Shown here piece after piece: positions 1 to 7,195 of a stretch of 12,795 bases of DNA. The translations under genes were made by a program, and so were the position numbers. Origin of the DNA: Mollicutes bacterium (GTDB lineage Bacteria > Bacillota_I > Bacilli_A > Izemoplasmatales > Izemoplasmataceae); NCBI GenBank assembly GCA_003552275.1, contig PUKL01000073.1:1-12795 (forward strand). Direction: 5' to 3'. The notes beneath the pieces were generated by a model. That model made no database searches and was not told the DNA's origin. It saw nothing but the letters and a program-made list of their open reading frames with translations. Position 1 is the first letter of the stretch. Every line of letters starts with the position of its first letter.

Positions 1-557
1 CGCGACCCCGAGGATGCTCGCCAGTATGATCGCGAATAGCTCGTTCGAGAGACGGACCACCGTCACATTCTCGGTCTTGAACAGATCCATGAAGAACAGC
101 ATGACTTCGTCGAACACCATCGCGGGATAACCGCTCTCGATGATGAGGGCGAGACCGAGCGTGAGCACAAAGGCCCCGAAGACATAGAGAAAGGCGTTCA
201 AGGCCAAAGGATTGTCCATGAGCCTGCCGTCGAGGATATGCGCATCCCACAAATCGAGCGAGACGCGGATACCATAGATCGGAATCAAGACGAAAAGGAA
301 GCGCCATTTCCGGCGGACCGCGATGACGAAGGCCAACACCGCGGTGTTCACGACGAAGCTCGCCCAGCCGAGGGAAATCCCGAGAAGCCGGCTCAGATTG
401 TAGGTCACGGCATCCCAGGGTCCGGCCCCGAATTCGCTGCGGATGATGAAGACCACACCGGCGGCGGTGACGAAGAAACCCGTCAGATACATGGCAAGCC
501 GGATGGGAATCTTTTGGAAGAAAGGCCTTCTCATGGTATCATCGCCGTCTTGAGGCA
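1..557 (-). CDS. YczE-like integral membrane protein (COG2364 type), C-terminus cut by window edge
   Basis: Translated from the ATG at 557 leftwards, this gives at least 185 residues with no stop before the window edge, so it is 3'-partial. Seen: several hydrophobic segments (about residues 19-40, 59-75, 83-96, 102-115 and 134-155) alternating with short charged loops, and a GAGPWDAV segment near residue 45. GPWD(A/T) after the first membrane helix is the usual signature of YczE/YitT-related membrane proteins, which are mostly uncharacterised and in Bacillus sit near surfactin genes. It starts 45 nt after the ileS stop with no promoter visible between them, so it is probably co-transcribed with ileS. 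No strong Shine-Dalgarno precedes either ATG 557 or the in-frame ATG at 533, so the start is uncertain. In B. subtilis this place is held by lspA, but no lipoprotein signal peptidase motif is seen. Function and substrate are unknown. Confidence 0.7.
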
Positions 558-601
558 TGTTTTCACTTGCGTCCCTATTCTACTCCAGATGCCGTGAAAA
601 A

Positions 602-3337
602 TCAATGACACGTATGGTCGGCGAGTACGTTCTCACAGCGCGGACAGACACCCTCGTCGTTCGTGCGGCCGATCTTCCAGCACCGTTCGCACTTGTCGCC
701 TTCCGCCGGCAACACATCCAGCGAAAGCCCCTCGTGCTTGTAGGCGCCCTCACCCTCGAGGACGATCTCGGCCTCACTGACGATGAAGAGACGGGCGAGG
801 TCGTCGACGCTTTCCAAGAGGCGCTTCTTCTCCTCGCCGGCGGGATAGAGTCTGATCCGCGCTTCGAGGCTGCCGCCGATCCGTTTCTCCCGGCGGGCGT
901 CCTCCAACGATTTCAAGACCTGGTCGCGGAGTTCCATGAAGGCGTCATACTTCTTCTTGAGCGCCTTGTCCTCCGGGAAGCGTTGTTGGGGCATGTTTTC
1001 GAGATAGACGCTCGTCTCGGCTTTCTTCGGCATATGTTGGTAGGCCTCTTCCGTGGTGTGGGGGATGATCGGGGTGAGCAGACGCAAGAGGGCCGAAAGT
1101 GCGCGATACACCACGCTCAGCGCGGAGAGGCGGCGTTTGTCGTGTTTTTTCTCGATATAGACGATGTCTTTGATGATGTCGAGGTAGAAGGCGGACAGGT
1201 CGTTCGTCACGAAGCGGTTGACGATGCGCATGACATCGTCGTACATGTAGCGGTCGTAATAGGCGTTGGCGTCGGCCACGAGTTTGTCGAGTTTTTGCAG
1301 GACGTAGCGGTCGAGTTCGTCCATTTCTTCATAAGGGACGCCGTCACGATCGATGTCGAAGCCGGAGAGCACCCCCAGCATGAAGCGGAAGGTGTTGCGG
1401 ATCTTGCGGTAGTTCTCGGCGACTTGTTTCATCATCTTGTCGCTGATGCGCACATCCGCCTGATAGTCGACGGAGGCGACCCAAAGACGCAAAATGTCCG
1501 CACCGAGCTCGTCCATGACCTTCAAGGGATTGACGACGTTCCCGAGTGACTTCGACATCTTCCTGCCGTCGGCGTCGACCACGAACCCGTGGGTGAGGCA
1601 GGTCTTGTAGGGACTCTCGCCGCGCGAAGCGACGGCCGTCGATAGCGAGCTGTTGAACCAGCCGCGGTATTGGTCGCTCCCCTCGAGATAGAGGTCGGCG
1701 GGGAAGGGAAGACCCTTGTCCGTCATGCCGCCTTTGTGGGAGGTGCCCGAATCGAACCAGACATCGAGGATGTCGGTCTCTTTGGTGAAGCGGCCGTTGG
1801 GGCTCTTGTCACTGGCATATCCTTCGGGGAGCAAATCTTTCGCGTCCCATTCGAACCAGATGTTCGAGCCGTGTTCTCCGAAGAGTTTCGCCACATGGCG
1901 GATGATGTCGGCATCGAGGATCGCTTCGCCGTTCTCATGATAGAAGACGGGGATGGGCACGCCCCAGGCGCGCTGGCGGCTGATGCACCACGATTCGCGG
2001 TCCTTGATCATGTTCTCCATGCGGACCTTGCCCCAGGAAGGGATCCATCGGACCTTCTCGACTTCCCGCAACAAGTCCTCCTTCAGACTCTCCACCGAAG
2101 CGAACCACTGGTCCGTGGCCCGGAAGATGACGGGCTTCTTCGTCCGCCAATCATGCGGATAGCTGTGTTCGATCCATTCCATCTTCAAGAGGTTGCCCGT
2201 CTCTTCGAGGTCTTTCACGACCTCTTTCGAACATTTTTCCACGAACATGCCTTCGTAGCGTCCTGCTTCCTTCGTCATATGGCCGCGCTCGTCGACGGGG
2301 CAAAAGACCTCCAGGCCTTCCTTCTGACCGATGAGGAAGTCGTCCTCCCCGTGACCCGGGGCGATGTGGACGAGACCGGTCCCGCTCTCCACGGTCACGT
2401 GGTGACCGGAGACGATCGGGCTCACCCGGTCGTAGAGCGGATGCTTGTAGGTGAGACCGATGAGCTCCCGGCCTTTGACATGGCGGATGGTGCGTGTCTT
2501 TTGGAAACCGAGCTTCTCAATGATCTCTCTTTCCAGAGCCGCCGCGAAGACATAGACGGTGCCGTCGGCTTCGCAGAACACATAGTCGATCTCTTCACTG
2601 ACGGCGGTGGCGAGGTTGGCGGGGATCGTCCAGGGCGTCGTCGTCCAGGCGAGGAACTTGAAATCGTCCTCGAAGGAGCCCGTGTCCACGGCGTCGAAGG
2701 TGAAATAGATCGACGGCGACCGCTTGTCGGCATATTCGATCTCCGCCTCGGCGAGGGCCGTCTCGCTCGAAGGGGACCAATAGACGGGCTTCAAGCCTTT
2801 GAAGACGAGCCCTTTTTCGACCATGTCGGCGAAGATCTCGAGTTCCGAGGCCTCGTAGTACTTGTCCAGGGTGAGATAGGGGTCCTCCCACTCGCCCAGG
2901 ATGCCGATGCGTTTGAACTGGGCCCGCTGGTTGACGACTTGGCCCAACGCATAGTCTTCGCATTTTTTGCGGAATTCGGCGATGGTGAGGCTCTTGCGGT
3001 CGACGCCTTCGTTCTTCGTGAGGGCGCTCTCGATGGGAAGGCCGTGCGTGTCCCAGCCCGGCACATAGCGGGCGTGATAGCCCCGCATGCTCCTGTCGCG
3101 GACGACGATGTCCTTCAGGGCCTTGTTCATGGCGGTGCCGATATGGATGTCGCCGTTGGCGTAGGGCGGACCGTCGGGAAGGGTGAAGGTCGGGTTCCCC
3201 TCGTTCTTCGCGAGACGTTTTGCATAGATGTCGTTCTCTTCCCAGAATGTTTGTTGTTCGGGCTCCCGCTTGCCGAGATTCCCCCGCATGGGAAAAGCGG
3301 TCTTCGGCATGTGGAGCGTGTCCTTGTAATCTCTCAT
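602..3337 (-). CDS. ileS: Isoleucyl-tRNA synthetase (IleRS)
   Basis: A class I aminoacyl-tRNA synthetase of 911 residues, close to the usual bacterial length, which charges tRNA-Ile in the cytoplasm. Seen: GPPYANGDIHIGT at about 56-68 (the HIGH signature, here HIGT); CP1 editing domain with WTTTPWTIPAN near 231 and GTGLVHIAPGHGEDD at 319-333, keeping the editing aspartates; WCISRQRAWGVPIPVF at 450-465; DVWFDSGTSH near 525; KMSKS at 593-597; and a C-terminal zinc knuckle with Cys 883, 886, 898 and 901. The ATG at 3337 is chosen because AAGGAGG lies 8 nt upstream and the N-terminus (MRDYKDTLHMPKTAFPMRGN) matches Bacillus-type IleRS. The open frame continues 63 codons further upstream, but that stretch is the T-box leader. 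It has its own promoter and T-box, so it is regulated apart from the division genes by uncharged tRNA-Ile. The odd point is Thr in place of the last His of HIGH. Confidence 0.98.
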   Translation of the reverse strand: MRDYKDTLHMPKTAFPMRGNLGKREPEQQTFWEENDIYAKRLAKNEGNPTFTLPDGPPYANGDIHIGTAMNKALKDIVVRDRSMRGYHARYVPGWDTHGLPIESALTKNEGVDRKSLTIAEFRKKCEDYALGQVVNQRAQFKRIGILGEWEDPYLTLDKYYEASELEIFADMVEKGLVFKGLKPVYWSPSSETALAEAEIEYADKRSPSIYFTFDAVDTGSFEDDFKFLAWTTTPWTIPANLATAVSEEIDYVFCEADGTVYVFAAALEREIIEKLGFQKTRTIRHVKGRELIGLTYKHPLYDRVSPIVSGHHVTVESGTGLVHIAPGHGEDDFLIGQKEGLEVFCPVDERGHMTKEAGRYEGMFVEKCSKEVVKDLEETGNLLKMEWIEHSYPHDWRTKKPVIFRATDQWFASVESLKEDLLREVEKVRWIPSWGKVRMENMIKDRESWCISRQRAWGVPIPVFYHENGEAILDADIIRHVAKLFGEHGSNIWFEWDAKDLLPEGYASDKSPNGRFTKETDILDVWFDSGTSHKGGMTDKGLPFPADLYLEGSDQYRGWFNSSLSTAVASRGESPYKTCLTHGFVVDADGRKMSKSLGNVVNPLKVMDELGADILRLWVASVDYQADVRISDKMMKQVAENYRKIRNTFRFMLGVLSGFDIDRDGVPYEEMDELDRYVLQKLDKLVADANAYYDRYMYDDVMRIVNRFVTNDLSAFYLDIIKDIVYIEKKHDKRRLSALSVVYRALSALLRLLTPIIPHTTEEAYQHMPKKAETSVYLENMPQQRFPEDKALKKKYDAFMELRDQVLKSLEDARREKRIGGSLEARIRLYPAGEEKKRLLESVDDLARLFIVSEAEIVLEGEGAYKHEGLSLDVLPAEGDKCERCWKIGRTNDEGVCPRCENVLADHTCH

Positions 3338-3591
3338 TGCGGATTCCTCCTTAATATGAAAAAGAAAAAGCAACCCTCGAAGGACGGACCTATGGTCCGC
3401 GGTGCCACCTTCATTCCGGTTGCCCAGCTCTCGGAAATGATAACGCCTTCCGGCGGAGGGCCCTTGGCGAACCCCCATCTCCACGGTGATATTCTCGGCG
3501 TATCTGTCCAAGTTCGCAGCGACCACTTGGTCTCTTCTACAGACAATGCCGAAAACGTGTCCGCTTCAACGATGTTCGTTGTCTTTTTGTT
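3338..3591 (-). promoter_or_regulatory. T-box leader of ileS, specifier ATC (isoleucine)
   Basis: The ileS leader carries the T-box core GGTGGCACCGCGG (minus strand, 3409 to 3397). It sits in an antiterminator-like fold: GAAGG pairs with CCTTC around the TGGCACC bulge, and CGGACC pairs with GGTCCG over an ATA loop. Upstream are stem I hallmarks: GAAGCGGACA, then AGAGA followed by CCAAG...GCTGCGAACTTGG, then GAATATCACC. The ATC there (3488-3490, minus strand) is the expected isoleucine specifier codon. Known for the family: uncharged tRNA binds the specifier and the TGGN bulge and switches expression on. Readout is unclear. GCAACC (3418-3423) can pair with GGTTGC (3370-3375) directly before a T-rich run, which looks like a terminator. 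TCCTT of the T-box could also pair with AAGGA of the ileS ribosome binding site. The left boundary is the ileS start; the right boundary is the inferred transcription start. Confidence 0.95.
3346..3352 (-). promoter_or_regulatory. ileS ribosome binding site (AAGGAGG)
   Basis: AAGGAGG lies 8 nt before the ATG at 3337. It decides the ileS start against the in-frame codons further upstream, which fall inside the T-box leader. Its AAGGA part is complementary to the TCCTT on the 3' side of the T-box antiterminator. Confidence 0.85.
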
Positions 3592-3597
3592 TATGTC

Positions 3598-3626
3598 ATT
3601 ATAATGCGAAGTCGCACAAATTGCAA
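3598..3626 (-). promoter_or_regulatory. Promoter of ileS (TTGCAA - 17 bp - TATAAT)
   Basis: On the minus strand, TTGCAA (3621-3626) and a perfect TATAAT (3598-3603) are separated by exactly 17 bp, the optimal spacing for a housekeeping sigma-A-type factor. It begins 8 nt after the yggT stop codon, so ileS has its own transcription unit. Transcription should start near 3591, just before the T-box leader. Confidence 0.85.
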
Positions 3627-3633
3627 GCATGCA

Positions 3634-3894
3634 TCAAAGCGATGCGACGAACTCGGCGAACGCATAGAGTCCGAAGCGATAGATCAAAAAGCCCACGATC
3701 GGGGTGAAATCCATCCCCCCGAAGGCGAGGATCCCCCGGAAGAAACGCATGTAGGGGTCGGCGAGACGGTGCAGGTAATAATAGAACCGGCTTTCCCGGA
3801 TGGTGGGGAACCATGACAACAGGATGTAGGCGATGAGGACGAAAAAATAGACCTCAAGCACCAATAACAATATCGACAACAGTGATGCCAGCAT
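3634..3894 (-). CDS. ylmG: YggT/YlmG family membrane protein
   Basis: 86 residues with two hydrophobic segments: residues 1-28, ending in the family-typical YILLSWFP, and about 60-80. Between them lies RFYYYLHRLADPYMRFFRGIL, which matches the YggT hallmark of a basic/aromatic loop with DPY and R/P before the second segment. YggT/YlmG proteins are small two-helix membrane proteins linked by gene neighbourhood and some genetic data to division and to nucleoid or chloroplast positioning; the biochemical role is not settled. It starts 5 nt after the sepF stop. Its Shine-Dalgarno AAGGAG is the last two codons (Lys-Glu) of sepF, so translation is probably coupled. It is the last gene of the ftsZ-yggS-sepF-yggT run, since a new promoter follows at once. 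Confidence 0.93.
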   Translation of the reverse strand: MLASLLSILLLVLEVYFFVLIAYILLSWFPTIRESRFYYYLHRLADPYMRFFRGILAFGGMDFTPIVGFLIYRFGLYAFAEFVASL

Positions 3895-3899
3895 GAAAA

Positions 3900-4196
3900 C
3901 TACTCCTTGTATTTCTTGATGAACGAACGAAGGCTCTTGTCTTTGAGATCCTTTTTCGTCGCGAAGGCGAAAATCTTCTCCCGGATGACCTCGACGTCAC
4001 CGTCGAGCGCATAGATGACCCCCGAGAGGAAGACGATGATGCGGTTGCTCTCGACGATGTCGAAATCCTCGAAGTTCAGGATGAGGGGCTTCCGATAGAG
4101 AAGCTTGTCGGCGAGTTCAAAAACATCGACTTCTTCATCGACCTTGATGAATTCGGTGCGTTCGTAGGCGTTTTGCTTATCTTTCTTCCTGCTCAT
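3900..4196 (-). CDS. sepF: Cell division protein SepF, short form
   Basis: SepF polymerises into rings that bundle FtsZ filaments and anchors them to the membrane. The 98-residue product has the conserved core at about 25-80: FELADKLLYRKPLILNFEDF, then NRIIVFLSGVIYALDGDVEVI, which corresponds to the FLSG-xxYA-GGD region of Bacillus SepF that forms the dimer fold. It is much shorter than the roughly 150-residue B. subtilis protein. The N-terminus before the core is only about 24 residues, polar and charged, without an obvious amphipathic membrane-binding helix, and the C-terminus adds a lysine-rich tail (about 80-98). It overlaps the end of yggS by 20 nt and has a good Shine-Dalgarno (GGGAGG, 6 nt before ATG). 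The ftsZ-yggS-sepF-yggT context supports the call. Confidence 0.93.
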   Translation of the reverse strand: MSRKKDKQNAYERTEFIKVDEEVDVFELADKLLYRKPLILNFEDFDIVESNRIIVFLSGVIYALDGDVEVIREKIFAFATKKDLKDKSLRSFIKKYKE

Positions 4197-4827
4197 CGAA
4201 TGCCTCCCTCAAGAGGATGCGCCCGAGCCGGAGAATGGTGGCTCCTTCGGCGAGCGCGAGCTCATAATCGCCGCTCATCCCCATCGATAGCTCCCGGATG
4301 TCGGGATAGCTTGTTCTCGCTTCATCGCGCAACCGCCGCAACAAAGCGAATTGTTCCCGGATGCGCTCTTCGTCGTCGGTCAGTTCCGCCATCCCCATGA
4401 GCCCGATCACCCGGACTTTCTCCAAGTCTCGGACATGGTCCAGGAAGTTTTCCAGCTCTGCGGGGGCGACACCGTGTTTTTGGCTTTCGGCGGAAATGTT
4501 CACCTGCACGAAGCAATCCAACGGCTCGTGTCGCCGCTTCTCGATCTCTTTGGCGAGTTTCGGCCGGTCGAGACTGTGCAGGCAGTCGATGCGGTTGATG
4601 ATCTTTTTCACTTTCTTGGTCTGCAGGGTGCCGAGGAAATGGCGGCGGAAAGGAAGGTCTTCGAGAAGGGGGGCTTTTTTCAGGAAGTGCTCCACCCGGC
4701 TTTCGCCGAAATCACGGATGCCGGCTTCATAAAAGGCGCGGATGCCGTCGGCATCCAGATATTTCGAAGCCATGACGATTCGGACGCCTTGGAGGCCGAG
4801 CAGTCTGTCGACTAGGGGTTTGTTCAT
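4177..4827 (-). CDS. ylmE: YggS/YlmE family pyridoxal-phosphate homeostasis protein
   Basis: 216 residues from ATG 4827, forming the alanine-racemase-like barrel that binds pyridoxal phosphate and maintains PLP and amino-acid balance without a known catalytic turnover. Family motifs seen: VMASKYL with the PLP lysine at about 22 (normally AVSKT), DFGESRVEHFLKK near 39, HFLGTLQTKKVKKI near 63 (HxIGxLQxNK), GLMGMAELTDDEE, and LSMGMSGDYELALAEGATILRLGR near the C-terminus, whose SMGMSxDxxxA is the family signature. The start is uncertain. ATG 4827 lies 5 nt after the ftsZ stop but has only a weak Shine-Dalgarno. A TTG at 4857 would add ten residues, overlap ftsZ, and has AAGGAG 11 nt upstream. It is placed between ftsZ and sepF as in many Gram-positive bacteria. 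The 3' end overlaps sepF by 20 nt. Confidence 0.95.
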   Translation of the reverse strand: MNKPLVDRLLGLQGVRIVMASKYLDADGIRAFYEAGIRDFGESRVEHFLKKAPLLEDLPFRRHFLGTLQTKKVKKIINRIDCLHSLDRPKLAKEIEKRRHEPLDCFVQVNISAESQKHGVAPAELENFLDHVRDLEKVRVIGLMGMAELTDDEERIREQFALLRRLRDEARTSYPDIRELSMGMSGDYELALAEGATILRLGRILLREAFDEQEER

Positions 4828-4832
4828 GTTCG

Positions 4833-5993
4833 TCACTTGAAGCGGGATTTGAGCCAAGAAGGGATGTTCTCCTTCTTGGGTTCTTTCTCTTCCTCGTCCT
4901 TCGGTGGTTCTTCGGTTTTGCCCCTCTTCTTCTTGTCGGCTTTTTTCGCGGGTTTCTTCGAAGTCTTCCCTTGGGGCTTCGGGGAATATTCGGTCTCGAC
5001 GTATTCGCTTTCACCGAGCTGGTCGATCTCGATTTTCTTCTTCTCGTCGAAACCGGTGGCGATGACGGTGACGATGACCTCTTCTTCAAGGTCTTCGTTG
5101 ATGGTCGCACCGTGGATGATGTTGATTTCGGTGGAGCTGGCGGCCTGGATGGCCTCGATCGCTTCGGTGACCTCCCAAAGCGAGATGTCGGTGCCGCTCG
5201 TGACGTTCACGATGGCATCGGTCGCCCCGTCGATGTTGGCATCGAGGAGGGGCGAATGGATCGCCTTCTTCGCGGCTTCGGTCGCCCGACCTTCACCGCT
5301 CGCGATCCCGATGCCCATGAGGGCGGTACCCTTGTCCTTCATGACGGTCTTGACGTCGGCGAAATCGACGTTGATGAGACCGGGGACCGTGATGATCTCG
5401 GCGATGCCCTGCACACCTTGACGGAGGACATTGTCGGCCTCGCGGAACGCCTCCAACATCGATGTGTTGCGATCGACCACATAGAGAAGGCGGTCGTTGG
5501 GGATGATGATGAGGGTGTCCACATAGGGTTTCAACGCGTCGAGTCCTTCGAGGGCGGTCGCCACGCGACGGCGTCCTTCGAACTTGAAAGGTTTGGTGAC
5601 GATGCCGATGGTCAGACACCCGCATTCGCGGGCGATCTTGGCGATGACGGGCGCGGCACCCGTCCCGGTGCCTCCGCCCATGCCGGCGGTGAGGAACACC
5701 ATGTCGGTGTCGTTGAGGAGGTCGCGCAACTCGTCTTCGCTCTCCAAAGCGGCCCGGCGGCCGATTTCGGGGTCGGCGCCGGCACCGAGCCCGCGGGTGA
5801 GACTCTTACCGATCTGGAGGCGGATGTCGGCATGCGAAAGACGGAGGACTTGGGCGTCCGTGTTGATGCCGACGAATTCGACCCCTTTCACCTCGTTCTC
5901 GATCATCCGGTTGACGGCGTTGCCGCCGCCACCGCCGATACCGATGACTTTGATTGAAGGTTTTTGGGTGAAGTGGTCGTCTTTTTCGAACAT
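4833..5993 (-). CDS. ftsZ: Cell division GTPase FtsZ
   Basis: Tubulin homologue that polymerises with GTP into the division ring. The 386-residue product shows the nucleotide-binding domain with IKVIGIGGGGGNAVNRM at 14-30, NTDAQ at 44-48, the tubulin signature GGGTGTG at 106-112, FEGRRR at 138-143 and NDRLL near 166. The synergy loop NVDFADV at 208-214 keeps the acidic residues needed to hydrolyse GTP of the next subunit. A C-terminal domain follows, then a Lys/Glu-rich, low-complexity linker (about 336-376), and a basic end peptide IPSWLKSRFK resembling the tail that binds FtsA and SepF. GGAGGT lies 6 nt before ATG 5993. A probable promoter lies in the 85-nt gap to tgt. No ftsA is seen in this window. 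It heads the ftsZ-yggS-sepF-yggT cluster. Confidence 0.99.
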   Translation of the reverse strand: MFEKDDHFTQKPSIKVIGIGGGGGNAVNRMIENEVKGVEFVGINTDAQVLRLSHADIRLQIGKSLTRGLGAGADPEIGRRAALESEDELRDLLNDTDMVFLTAGMGGGTGTGAAPVIAKIARECGCLTIGIVTKPFKFEGRRRVATALEGLDALKPYVDTLIIIPNDRLLYVVDRNTSMLEAFREADNVLRQGVQGIAEIITVPGLINVDFADVKTVMKDKGTALMGIGIASGEGRATEAAKKAIHSPLLDANIDGATDAIVNVTSGTDISLWEVTEAIEAIQAASSTEINIIHGATINEDLEEEVIVTVIATGFDEKKKIEIDQLGESEYVETEYSPKPQGKTSKKPAKKADKKKRGKTEEPPKDEEEKEPKKENIPSWLKSRFK

Positions 5994-6013
5994 ATTATGA
6001 CCTCCAATTGGGC

Positions 6014-6072
6014 TCCGCTTTACTTAAACCCATTATAACGCATATGCAAGGAGAATGAAACACCAAAGCGGA
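6014..6072. repeat. 8-bp inverted repeat flanking the ftsZ promoter
   Basis: TCCGCTTT at 6014-6021 and its exact reverse complement AAAGCGGA at 6065-6072 bracket the tgt-ftsZ gap, with the proposed ftsZ -10 box between them. The arms are 43 nt apart. It could be a paired operator or chance; no regulator is identified. Confidence 0.4.
6032..6060 (-). promoter_or_regulatory. Probable promoter of ftsZ
   Basis: On the minus strand a perfect TATAAT (6032-6037) lies about 39 nt before the ftsZ start codon. At 17-bp spacing the -35 position reads TTTCAT, a poor match to TTGACA, so strength is uncertain or an activator may be needed. No terminator is visible after tgt, so read-through from tgt into ftsZ is also possible. 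Confidence 0.5.
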
Positions 6073-6078
6073 CAAAGT

Positions 6079-7194
6079 TCAACGCCCGTTGCTGCGGTAA
6101 TCCTTCAAAAAAACATTCTTGAAAGCAAGGTAGTCGTCATTGGCGATCGCTTCTTTGGCCCGGGCGAGGAGTCGCTTCAAAAAGTAAAGGTTGTGATAGC
6201 TCACCAGTCGCTGGCCGAAGGTCTCGCGGGATTTCAGAAGATGCCGGATGTAGGCCCTTGTGTAATCGCGGCACACGAAGCAGTCGCATTCGTCCAGGGG
6301 CTCCTTGCTTTCGGCGTATGCGGCGCTCTTGATGTTGATGCGGCCCCATCTCGTGTAGGCGCCGCCGTGGCGGGCGAGCCGGGTCGGATGCACGCAATCG
6401 AACATGTCCATCCCCCGTTCGATGCTTTCGAGGAGATAGACGGGGGTGCCGACCCCCATGAGGTAGCGGGGCTTCTCTTCGGGGAGGAGAGGGGCGAGGT
6501 GATCGAGCACGGCGAGCATCTCCTCCTTCGACTCGCCGACGGAAAGGCCGCCCACGGCGTAACCTGGAAACCCGATGTCTCTCAGCCCGGCGAGGGAGGC
6601 TTCCCGCAGATCGTTGTGACCGCCGCCTTGGATGATGCCGAAAAGGGCCTGGTCTTTGCGTTTGTGTGCGTCTTTCGAACGTTGCGCCCAGCGGAGGGTG
6701 CGTTCTACGCTTTCCTCCATGTAGGCGCGCGGAGCGTCGAAAGGCGGACATTCGTCGAGGCACATGATGATGTCGGCGCCCAGGGCTTCTTGGATGGCGA
6801 TGCTCTTCTCGGGGGAGAGAAAGAGCCGCTCGCCGCTTTTATGATGGCGGAAATGGACGCCCTCGTCGGTGATCTGCCTCTGTTCGCTCAGGCTGAAGAC
6901 TTGATAACCGCCGCTGTCGGTGAGCAGAGCGTGCGGCCAGTTCATGAAACGGCCGAGGCCGCCGTGAAGCTTGATGATGTCTTCCCCGGGCTCCAGCCAA
7001 AGATGGTAGGTGTTGCCGAGGATCAACCCTTCGCTGGTCTCTCGGGCCTCTTCGGGCGAGAGGGTCTTCACCGTGGCTTTCGTCCCCACGGGCATGAAGA
7101 CGGGGGTGGGGATGTCTCCGTGAGGGGTCTTCAACACGCCCGTCCGGGCGTGACACTCCGTCGAAGTCTTCTTCTTTTCGAAAGCGAAAGCCAT
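6079..7194 (-). CDS. tgt: Queuine/preQ1 tRNA-guanine transglycosylase
   Basis: Bacterial TGT swaps guanine-34 of GUN-anticodon tRNAs for preQ1 in the queuosine pathway. The 371-residue product is a typical length for the family. Seen: GVLKTPHGDIPTPVFMPVGT at 19-38; LTDSGGYQVFSL at 91-102 with the catalytic Asp 93; CLDEC at 145-149; FGIIQGG near 185-191; AVGGLSVGE at 213-221; YLMGVGTP; and FDCVHPTRLARHG at 265-277 with the nucleophile Asp 266. The zinc site is Cys 303, 305, 308 and His 334 (CxCxxC...H). Minor differences from the consensus are FDCVHPTR (usually FDCVxPTR with Leu or Met) and ARHG (usually ARNG). ATG 7194 begins 1 nt after the upstream stop and gives a family-like N-terminus; an in-frame GTG at 7203 would overlap the upstream gene by 8 nt. 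Probably co-transcribed with and translationally coupled to the dehydratase-like gene. Confidence 0.97.
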   Translation of the reverse strand: MAFAFEKKKTSTECHARTGVLKTPHGDIPTPVFMPVGTKATVKTLSPEEARETSEGLILGNTYHLWLEPGEDIIKLHGGLGRFMNWPHALLTDSGGYQVFSLSEQRQITDEGVHFRHHKSGERLFLSPEKSIAIQEALGADIIMCLDECPPFDAPRAYMEESVERTLRWAQRSKDAHKRKDQALFGIIQGGGHNDLREASLAGLRDIGFPGYAVGGLSVGESKEEMLAVLDHLAPLLPEEKPRYLMGVGTPVYLLESIERGMDMFDCVHPTRLARHGGAYTRWGRINIKSAAYAESKEPLDECDCFVCRDYTRAYIRHLLKSRETFGQRLVSYHNLYFLKRLLARAKEAIANDDYLAFKNVFLKDYRSNGR

Positions 7195-7195
7195 C

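Noticed and set aside
557..1549. A 330-codon open frame on the plus strand, antisense to the 3' part of ileS
   Set aside because: Low-information, Val/Asp/Glu-rich translation typical of the complement of a GC-rich gene; no start signal.
3338..3526. A 63-residue N-terminal extension of IleRS
   Set aside because: The frame is open, but it encodes the T-box structural RNA. The AAGGAGG before ATG 3337 and the family N-terminus fix the start.
1670..3604. A 644-codon open frame on the plus strand, antisense to ileS
   Set aside because: It mirrors the codon pattern of ileS, has no recognisable domain or good ribosome binding site, and crosses the T-box leader and ileS promoter. It is a compositional shadow.
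3631..3645. Small hairpin GCATC-N5-GATGC at the end of yggT as a terminator
   Set aside because: Only five base pairs and no T-run after it; it may slow polymerase, but it is not a convincing rho-independent terminator.
4971..5957. A 328-codon open frame on the plus strand, antisense to ftsZ
   Set aside because: Gly/Asp-rich shadow of ftsZ with no domain match; ftsZ is unmistakable on the other strand.
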